Below, in pieces: positions 57,967 to 64,000 of a stretch of DNA of 64,000 nucleotides (position 1 is its first letter; each line of letters starts with the position of its first letter). The notes below the pieces were generated by a model that was not told the DNA's origin, made no database searches, and worked only from the letters and a program-made list of their open reading frames with translations. This DNA comes from an uncultured Alphaproteobacteria bacterium (lineage in GTDB: Bacteria; Pseudomonadota; Alphaproteobacteria; HIMB59). The DNA is taken from the NCBI GenBank assembly GCA_902594145.1, contig CACJLA010000003.1, positions 1-64,000 of the forward strand. Direction: 5' to 3'. The translations under genes and the position numbers were made by a program.

Positions 57967-58670
57967 TAAGTTAATTCAGCTATGTAATCAACATTATATG
58001 AGAAGCCAAAGCCCTCAACTTTTTTTGAATGTTTTTTATATTGATAACCACCACCTTGAGCTATGATTTTTTTTGAAATATTTGAATAAACATAAAAAAA
58101 AATATCTTGATGATAATCTTGTGAAAAAAAATCTTTTTCTAAATTTAATTCAAATGGTGCTTTAATATTTTTTTTGAAAATATTTACAAATTTTGAAATA
58201 TTATTTTTATAAGCACTATGATCGAAAAGATAACATACATTTTTACTAATCCTCGGGTCAGTAAAAACATAAGTATAGTTTTTTTTAAGAATATTTTTTA
58301 AAACTTTATCTAGAATCTCTAAGACCTCTTTGAAAGATTTATTTTTAGGTAAGTTAATTATTTCGACACCATGTTGTCTAAATTGTTTAATATTATTATT
58401 CATTTTATCTTGTTTAAAAACATCACCCATATAATAAAGAAAGTGTTTTGAATTTGAGTCATGTGTCAAAATTGTATTTATTACCTGACCTGTTATATCT
58501 GATCGAAGCTTAGCATCAGAGAGGGATTTCAAAGATTTATTTTCAATAACAGATGTGAAAATTCTTGAAAATTTATTATTGGAACCAAGAATTTTGGTGA
58601 ATGAGTTGTCTAAACTCTCATATTTTACAGCTGTTTTAGCATATTTTGTGTCAAAAGAATTAACAAGCAT
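57966..58670 (-). CDS. hisZ: HisZ-like ATP phosphoribosyltransferase regulatory subunit
   Basis: 234 aa related to the HisRS catalytic core. Motif-2-like LRSDITGQV (near 57-65), FRQHGVEII (near 97-105), GGGYQY and a terminal VEGFGFSYNVD fit HisZ, the non-catalytic partner of short-form HisG. It is much shorter than the usual 330-390 aa because the middle is compressed. Adjacency to purA is common for hisZ. It overlaps glmM by 11 nt. A degenerate HisRS paralogue of other function cannot be excluded. Confidence 0.75.
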   Translation of the reverse strand: MLVNSFDTKYAKTAVKYESLDNSFTKILGSNNKFSRIFTSVIENKSLKSLSDAKLRSDITGQVINTILTHDSNSKHFLYYMGDVFKQDKMNNNIKQFRQHGVEIINLPKNKSFKEVLEILDKVLKNILKKNYTYVFTDPRISKNVCYLFDHSAYKNNISKFVNIFKKNIKAPFELNLEKDFFSQDYHQDIFFYVYSNISKKIIAQGGGYQYKKHSKKVEGFGFSYNVDYIAELT

Positions 58671-60012
58671 CTGTGATTACTTTTATTATTTGTGTTTTTA
58701 ATTTATTCAGAGTACTTACTTTTATCTTTCTTTTGTCATATTGCAAGTTCACTCTTAAAAGTGGCTCAGTGCCTGATGGACGGATATTATAATAAATATC
58801 TAAATTTTTACATAATTTATTTAATTTTTGATAAATACTTTCTTGAGATAAAAAAAATTTTTCTCGATCTATTCTTTGATTTATATCCAATACCTCAAGT
58901 AAATAGATACCTTTTTTAAGTACTGATAACTTTTTTTTTTCTTTTAGAATTAATGTTAAGAGTCTTATAGCTGTAGTCATACCATCACCTATTAGGATGT
59001 CATCTTTAAATATAAAATGTCCAGATGGCTCACCGCCAAAAAAGTATTTATTATCTATTATTTCTCTGAGAATATTTTTATCACCTACTTTAACTCTTTT
59101 TAATTTTATACCTAATTTTTTTAAAGAAATATCAAGGCCATGATTTGCGATTTCATTTGTTACAATTACTGAGTCTTTTTGGATTTTATTTTCAGATAGG
59201 TAGTATTTAGCAAAGATATATATTAATTCCTCTCCACTTAACACCTTACTTTTTTCATCTATAATTATAACTCTGTCACCGTCTCCATCTAAACAAATCC
59301 CAATGTCACATTTTTTTTTCTTAACTAAACTTAATGCTTTATGGGGAAACAAAGAGCCACAGTTTTGATTAATATTTGTACCAGAAGGTTTGTTGCCAAT
59401 AGTGTGTAAATCTAAACCTAATTCAAATAAAACTTCAGGTGCTACTTTGTAAGATGCTCCATTTGCACAATCCAAAGTTACTTTTAATTGACTGTAATTT
59501 AAATTTCTGTCAGCACTTTGTTTTAGAACTTCAGAATATCTTCCTAAAGCATTTTTGAGTCTTATAGCCTTACCATAATTAGACTGTTTTAATTTAAAGT
59601 TATCAAAGTCATAATTGTAAAAGAAATCCTCTATTTTATTCTCTTCTTCAGCTGAAATCTTTAGACCTTGTCCAGAAAAAAATTTTAATCCATTATCTTG
59701 ATAAGGGTTATGAGATGCCGTAATCATTACTGAAAAATCTGCTCTGAGAGATTTGCTTAAAACTGTTAAAGCGGGAGTTGGTAAAGGCCCAACTAAAATC
59801 ACTTCTATCCCCATGGATATGAAACCTGAGGTTAATGCTGGTTCAAACATGTATCCAGATAGTCTTGTATCCTTATTAATAACCACTCTGGAAATTGAAT
59901 TTTTTTTTCTTAAGACAAGTGAAGAGGCCTTTGCTAATTTAAGCACGTTTTCAGCAGTAAGTGGATATTTTCCTACTTCTCCCCTAATTCCATCAGTACC
60001 AAATAATCTCAT
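58660..60012 (-). CDS. glmM: Phosphoglucosamine mutase
   Basis: Converts GlcN-6-P to GlcN-1-P between GlmS and GlmU. 450 aa. FGTDGIRG at 4-11, the phosphoserine loop TASHNPYQDNG with Ser100, the metal loop DGDGDR near 240, GGEPSGHF and the C-terminal RPSGTEPLLRV are all intact. It follows ftsH by 27 nt, the standard proteobacterial order. Confidence 0.97.
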   Translation of the reverse strand: MRLFGTDGIRGEVGKYPLTAENVLKLAKASSLVLRKKNSISRVVINKDTRLSGYMFEPALTSGFISMGIEVILVGPLPTPALTVLSKSLRADFSVMITASHNPYQDNGLKFFSGQGLKISAEEENKIEDFFYNYDFDNFKLKQSNYGKAIRLKNALGRYSEVLKQSADRNLNYSQLKVTLDCANGASYKVAPEVLFELGLDLHTIGNKPSGTNINQNCGSLFPHKALSLVKKKKCDIGICLDGDGDRVIIIDEKSKVLSGEELIYIFAKYYLSENKIQKDSVIVTNEIANHGLDISLKKLGIKLKRVKVGDKNILREIIDNKYFFGGEPSGHFIFKDDILIGDGMTTAIRLLTLILKEKKKLSVLKKGIYLLEVLDINQRIDREKFFLSQESIYQKLNKLCKNLDIYYNIRPSGTEPLLRVNLQYDKRKIKVSTLNKLKTQIIKVITDAC

Positions 60013-60039
60013 AATGACTATTTAGTATTAGACTTGAGG

Positions 60040-61971
60040 TTAATTTGGAAGGGGAAAATTTTGATCTTTTGTAAAAGAAGGTAAAGGGCCTTTATTTGAA
60101 GGTTCTTTTTTGTTATCTGAACTATTATCAGAGTTGTCAGGGGATAAGTCATCATCTCTTTTAGGTTTAATACCCTTGATTAAATTTTTTATCTCTTCGC
60201 CAGTTAAAGTTTCATATTCTAAAAGTCCTTTAGCAATAATATGAAGATCTCTAATATTTTCATCTAGGATCTTTCTTGCCTTCGACTCAGCTTCTTCAAC
60301 AAGTCGAATAACTTCTTTGTCAATAATTCTTGCAGTTTCTTCAGAAATATTTTTGGATTGTGTAACTGAGTGGCCTAAGAAAACTTCCTCTTGATTCCCG
60401 GTATACCTTACTCTTCCTAACTTATCACTATAACCCATTTGTGTTACCATTGCCCTTGCTAAGTTAGTAACCTGTTGAATATCACCAGCAGCACCAGAGC
60501 CTATTTTTTCTGGTCCAAAAATAATCTCCTCCGCTATTCTTGCAGCAACTGTAATAACCAGCTTATCAAGATACTCGTCTTTACGATGAATTACTTTATC
60601 TTGCTCAGGGACACTCATTACAAAACCTAATGCTCTTCCTGTTGGAATAATTGACGATTTATATATGGGGTCAGCATGTTTACAATGAAGGTTGGCCAGA
60701 GCGTGGCCTGCTTCGTGGTAAGCAATTACCTCTTTCTCACCATCTGAAATTATTTTTGACTTATTTTGAGTACCAAGCATAACTTTATCTTTAGCATCCT
60801 CAAAATCATCCATTGTTACAATTTTTTTGTTCTTCCTTGCTGCTATAAGTGCAGCTTCATTAACTATATTGGCTAGATCTGCTCCTGAGAAACCGGGGGT
60901 TGATCTTGCAATAGCAATAGTTTTTACAGATTTATCCATTTTAATTTTTCTTGTATGAACTTTTAAAATTTTATCTCTACCAATAATATCAGGGGCAGGA
61001 ACAACAACCTGTCTATCAAATCTACCAGGTCGCAGTAAGGCAGGATCAAGCACATCAGGTCTATTAGTTGCTGCAACAATAATTACACCTTCGTTAGCTT
61101 CAAAACCATCCATTTCAACTAAGAGTTGGTTTAATGTTTGTTCCCTTTCATCATTGCCACCACCTAATCCAGCACCTCTATGCCTTCCAACTGCATCGAT
61201 CTCATCGATAAAAATAATACATGGTGCATTTTTCTTTCCTTGTTCAAACATATCTCTAACTCTACTAGCTCCAACACCAACAAACATCTCTACAAAGTCT
61301 GAACCAGAAATCGAGAAAAATGGTACGCCAGCTTCTCCAGCAATAGCTCTAGCTAAAAGAGTCTTACCAGTACCAGGAGGCCCAACTAACAAAGCTCCTT
61401 TAGGTATTTTAGCACCTAACCTTTGAAACTTATGAGGGTCTTTTAAAAATGACACAACCTCCTCTAATTCTTGTTTAGCTTCATCAATGCCAGCGACGTC
61501 ATTAAATGTAACTTTTTGTTTATTTTCATTTAATAATTTAGCTTTTGATCTCCCAAAGCCAAGAGCACCTCCACCTTTTCCAGACTGCATTTGGCGCATA
61601 AAGAATATCCAAACACCAATGAGTAATAGCATAGGAAACCAAGAAACGAATATGCTTAGTAATGGATGCATCCCAGATTGTTCAGGTTTAGCATTTATGG
61701 CAACCTCATTATCACTTAATGTTTCAATTAGATTAGGATCTCTTGGGGCGTAGGTTGTAAAATCAACGCCATCCATAGTTTGACCAAATATATTATTTCC
61801 TTGAATTTCAACTGATTTTATCTCACCATTTTGAGCCTTATCTAGTAACGTCGAATATGTGTAATTGACTGAAGAGTAGTCTCTTTGCGAATTCTTAAAA
61901 ACATTAAACAAACCAAGTAAAATAAGACTAATAATAATCCATACGAATATGTTTTTTGAAAAGTTTTTCAT
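60040..61971 (-). CDS. ftsH: ATP-dependent zinc metalloprotease FtsH
   Basis: Membrane-anchored AAA+ protease for quality control and for regulatory substrates such as RpoH and LpxC in E. coli; both homologues are in this window. 643 aa: transmembrane helices at about 9-25 and 104-125 flank a periplasmic domain; Walker A GPPGTGKT at 197-204, the FVGVGA pore region, Walker B FIDEID, the second region of homology RPGRFDRQ, and the zinc site HEAGH near 430. The C-terminal tail is acidic and Ser/Asn-rich. Confidence 0.98.
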   Translation of the reverse strand: MKNFSKNIFVWIIISLILLGLFNVFKNSQRDYSSVNYTYSTLLDKAQNGEIKSVEIQGNNIFGQTMDGVDFTTYAPRDPNLIETLSDNEVAINAKPEQSGMHPLLSIFVSWFPMLLLIGVWIFFMRQMQSGKGGGALGFGRSKAKLLNENKQKVTFNDVAGIDEAKQELEEVVSFLKDPHKFQRLGAKIPKGALLVGPPGTGKTLLARAIAGEAGVPFFSISGSDFVEMFVGVGASRVRDMFEQGKKNAPCIIFIDEIDAVGRHRGAGLGGGNDEREQTLNQLLVEMDGFEANEGVIIVAATNRPDVLDPALLRPGRFDRQVVVPAPDIIGRDKILKVHTRKIKMDKSVKTIAIARSTPGFSGADLANIVNEAALIAARKNKKIVTMDDFEDAKDKVMLGTQNKSKIISDGEKEVIAYHEAGHALANLHCKHADPIYKSSIIPTGRALGFVMSVPEQDKVIHRKDEYLDKLVITVAARIAEEIIFGPEKIGSGAAGDIQQVTNLARAMVTQMGYSDKLGRVRYTGNQEEVFLGHSVTQSKNISEETARIIDKEVIRLVEEAESKARKILDENIRDLHIIAKGLLEYETLTGEEIKNLIKGIKPKRDDDLSPDNSDNSSDNKKEPSNKGPLPSFTKDQNFPLPN

Positions 61972-62008
61972 AGTTATAATATAGTTAGTACTACCTACGT
62001 TTAAAGTA

Positions 62009-62953
62009 CTAAGTAAGATTTATACATATTTTTTTATCAAAGACACGTATTTTCCCTGAAAATATTGACTTTTCTTTCCCACTTTGAATATCAGATTTTA
62101 AAATTTCTATAAAATTCCTAATATTTTCATCTCGAATTTGTTTTTTAAACAAATATCGGTGTTCATAATAAAATAACTGTATAACTAAGAACTTAAGGTT
62201 TTCTGTCAAATTATTAAATTTAACTGTTTCAATTTCAAAAATTTTATCCAATTTTCTTTTAAAAAAATTTTGGTACAGTGGTTTTATATGAGTTGTTTTT
62301 GAAAAAATTAATCTTTCACTATTAATTTTGTGAAAAAGATCATTTGAATATAGAAAATGCCTTATTTTATTCCTAGTAAAGTCTAACTCTAAATTACTTC
62401 TATCTTCGAACCAAATTAGTTTTTTTTTAATTGCATAATTTTTGATTTGTTTTTTTGAATATATATCTAATGGACGGTGTAATTTCAGATCCTTATAGTT
62501 ATCTGAAAAAATATTTGATAAACCAGCTGTACCAGATTGTTGAATTTTTCTCATAAAAAATGTTTCATTTAGATCATCAAGATGGTGACCTAAAAATATA
62601 TTTTTGATATTTCTTTTTTTTGAAAAATTATATAAAAAATTAAATCTATTAGACCTAGATTTTTCTTGAAATCCTTTTACTTCATTTTTAAGAGATATTT
62701 TCTTCAAAAAAAGATTTTTATTTGAAAGATTATAAAATTTTATAAATTGTTTAATTTCATATTTTCCCTCAGATCGTTTTTGGTGATCAAAAATTAAGTA
62801 ATATATATTTTTATTAAATAAATATTTCGATTTTGTAATTAAATCAAAGAGAACTGTGCTGTCCAGGCCACAAGAAATTAAAATTAATATTTTTTCATTA
62901 TTTTTTATATTCTTTTTAAGATATCCCTTGAGACCAATAAAAAGTGATGACAT
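62009..62953 (-). CDS. tilS: tRNA(Ile)-lysidine synthetase
   Basis: Modifies C34 of tRNA-Ile2 (CAU) so it reads AUA, an important codon in so AT-rich a genome. 314 aa. The PP-loop is [11 protein letters not shown] (26-36), where the usual SGG is SCG, and [11 protein letters not shown] follows near 120. The protein is compact and lacks a clear C-terminal TilS domain. It overlaps cpoB by 1 nt and precedes ftsH, a typical gene order. Confidence 0.9.
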   Translation of the reverse strand: MSSLFIGLKGYLKKNIKNNEKILILISCGLDSTVLFDLITKSKYLFNKNIYYLIFDHQKRSEGKYEIKQFIKFYNLSNKNLFLKKISLKNEVKGFQEKSRSNRFNFLYNFSKKRNIKNIFLGHHLDDLNETFFMRKIQQSGTAGLSNIFSDNYKDLKLHRPLDIYSKKQIKNYAIKKKLIWFEDRSNLELDFTRNKIRHFLYSNDLFHKINSERLIFSKTTHIKPLYQNFFKRKLDKIFEIETVKFNNLTENLKFLVIQLFYYEHRYLFKKQIRDENIRNFIEILKSDIQSGKEKSIFSGKIRVFDKKICINLT

Positions 62954-63984
62954 TAATCAATAATCAAACCGCAGTCTTTTTCAGTTTGAAGAGATTTTGC
63001 AGACTCAATTACATCTTTGCTTTCTATATAAGTATTAGAAAAAATTATGTCTTCCATAACTAAGCAGCCATTTTCTTGATCACCAATACTAAATAATGAC
63101 TTACCCAGCCAAAAATAATTTTCAGATTTAAATTTTGAAAATGAAGAGAAATCTCTATGTCTTATTCCAAAATATTTTACAGCTTCAATCATTTCATTTT
63201 CCATAAAATAAGTTCTTCCAAGTAGATAATAAGTTTCTGCCAAATATTCTTTTTGGTCTGTGTTAGAATTTACTATTAGTAGAAGACTCTCAATAGCAGA
63301 CTTATTATCAAAACTTGCAAAACTAGTTTTTGCATTTTTAAACTCCTCCTCTACATTAATTATTGGCTTATTTAGCTCTATTTCTCTTTCCTGTATTAAC
63401 TGGTCTAGATCATTAAGAATATTAATGTTTACCTCTGAAATTGAACTTATCTCTATCTCATCTAATTCTTCTTTTTCAAAACTCAATTGGGTAACTTCCT
63501 CATCAACCTCGTCAATATCAGATGAGTCAGTAATTATAATCTCATCTCCCTCAAGATCAGAAAGACTTATTTGCCCTAATAATTGATCATCTTTTGAATT
63601 TTCAACAATATTAGAGGAACTTTCTTCTATGTTCAATTGATCAGATGTACGAATAACTTTTTTTTCATCAGAGTCTGAGGTTGTGTATAAAGAGTATAGA
63701 TTACTGACATCATCTTTGATATCCAAAATTTGTTTTTCTAATGAATTAATATTTTTTGAAATATCATTAATAAGTTTTTTTAATTCATTTAAATCATTAT
63801 TGGTTTTTGGGTCATTAGAATTATTTAATGGCAACTTATTTTTATAAACAAATTTTTGAAGATCAATGATGTCGTTTTTAATTCTGTCTAATTCTACTGA
63901 TACTTGATTATGTTTTTCAGATTGAGCATGGCTGTAAAAAAAAAGAAGGAAAAAAATAACCAATATTTCGTTTATTTTTTTCAT
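62953..63984 (-). CDS. cpoB: CpoB/YbgF-like cell division coordinator, Tol-Pal associated
   Basis: 343-aa periplasmic protein: signal peptide (hydrophobic 6-18, cut near SHA-QS), a coiled-coil segment (about 25-100, rich in Leu, Ile and Lys), a long acidic linker (about 110-215) and C-terminal TPR-type repeats (about 215-340; YYLLGRTYFMENEMIEA). This is the YbgF/CpoB plan, which links Tol-Pal constriction to peptidoglycan synthesis. The acidic linker is longer than in E. coli (263 aa). The pal gene is expected just beyond the window edge. Confidence 0.85.
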   Translation of the reverse strand: MKKINEILVIFFLLFFYSHAQSEKHNQVSVELDRIKNDIIDLQKFVYKNKLPLNNSNDPKTNNDLNELKKLINDISKNINSLEKQILDIKDDVSNLYSLYTTSDSDEKKVIRTSDQLNIEESSSNIVENSKDDQLLGQISLSDLEGDEIIITDSSDIDEVDEEVTQLSFEKEELDEIEISSISEVNINILNDLDQLIQEREIELNKPIINVEEEFKNAKTSFASFDNKSAIESLLLIVNSNTDQKEYLAETYYLLGRTYFMENEMIEAVKYFGIRHRDFSSFSKFKSENYFWLGKSLFSIGDQENGCLVMEDIIFSNTYIESKDVIESAKSLQTEKDCGLIID

Positions 63985-64000
63985 AATAGTTTTAGGTGCT

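Noticed and set aside
61154..61753. Proline-rich frames antisense to ftsH
   Set aside because: They mirror conserved AAA+ codons and are not independent genes.
63260..63586. Serine-rich frame antisense to cpoB
   Set aside because: Produced by the acidic Glu/Asp-rich linker read on the other strand.

Overview
The window is a gene-dense, strongly AT-rich stretch of bacterial chromosome. I read it as a streamlined alphaproteobacterium. The reasons are the rRNA operon order 16S-tRNA-Ile-tRNA-Ala-23S-5S, a purBCSQL-bolA-grxD purine/iron-sulfur operon, the cpoB-tilS-ftsH-glmM order, and a compact murG-murC-murB-ddl-ftsQ-ftsA-ftsZ-lpxC division cluster. Gene overlaps of 1-16 nt are the rule, intergenic gaps are tiny, and Lys/Asn/Ile-rich proteins dominate. 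This fits free-living marine planktonic lineages such as HIMB59/AEGEAN-169-like or SAR11-like groups; the exact lineage is inference and would need 16S placement. I saw no insertion sequence, prophage, CRISPR array or other mobile element.

Layout. 1-4547 (minus): three overlapping family-2 glycosyltransferases and a partial asparagine synthase-like amidotransferase, probably for a surface glycan. 4653-9914 (minus): one complete rRNA operon with a recognisable promoter, boxA and 16S/23S processing stems, preceded by initiator and elongator tRNA-Met genes. 9952-10694 (minus): a CinA/MoaB-type gene whose ATG and conserved domain are in different frames across an A8 tract. 10697-17813 (plus): sfsA-map-purB-purC-purS-purQ-purL-bolA-grxD. 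17844-30823 (minus): a long run of TPR protein, rpsD, trmJ-like, cimA, cysS, gltX, nicotinate phosphoribosyltransferase, class II DAHP synthase, an unrecognised 423-aa protein, glmS and glmU.

30889-44335 is the nitrogen and polyamine section. It begins with tsaC and a GlcD-like flavoprotein. Next come puuB and puuA homologues. A six-gene aguA-aguB-potF-potG-potH-potI block on the minus strand should import putrescine (and perhaps agmatine) and convert agmatine to putrescine. A separate pair of saccharopine-type dehydrogenases and a LysE-family exporter suggest lysine breakdown. Together these genes would feed extracellular diamines and lysine into the glutamate/GABA pools; the downstream PuuC/PuuD steps are not in the window.

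44340-64000: gpmA and fumC (divergent); then lpxC, ftsZ, ftsA, ftsQ, ddl, murB, murC, murG and a small membrane protein on the minus strand; then rluA-type and rpoH on plus; then purA, hisZ, glmM, ftsH, tilS and cpoB on minus. This section covers cell division, peptidoglycan and lipid A precursor supply, the heat-shock sigma factor and the membrane protease FtsH.

No clear new multi-gene defence or mobile system is present. The most unusual items are the poly-A frame break in the CinA-like gene, the orphan 423-aa protein between glmS and the DAHP synthase, the strong hairpin between potF and potG, start codons of divergent genes only a few bases apart, and several convergent genes with overlapping 3' ends.
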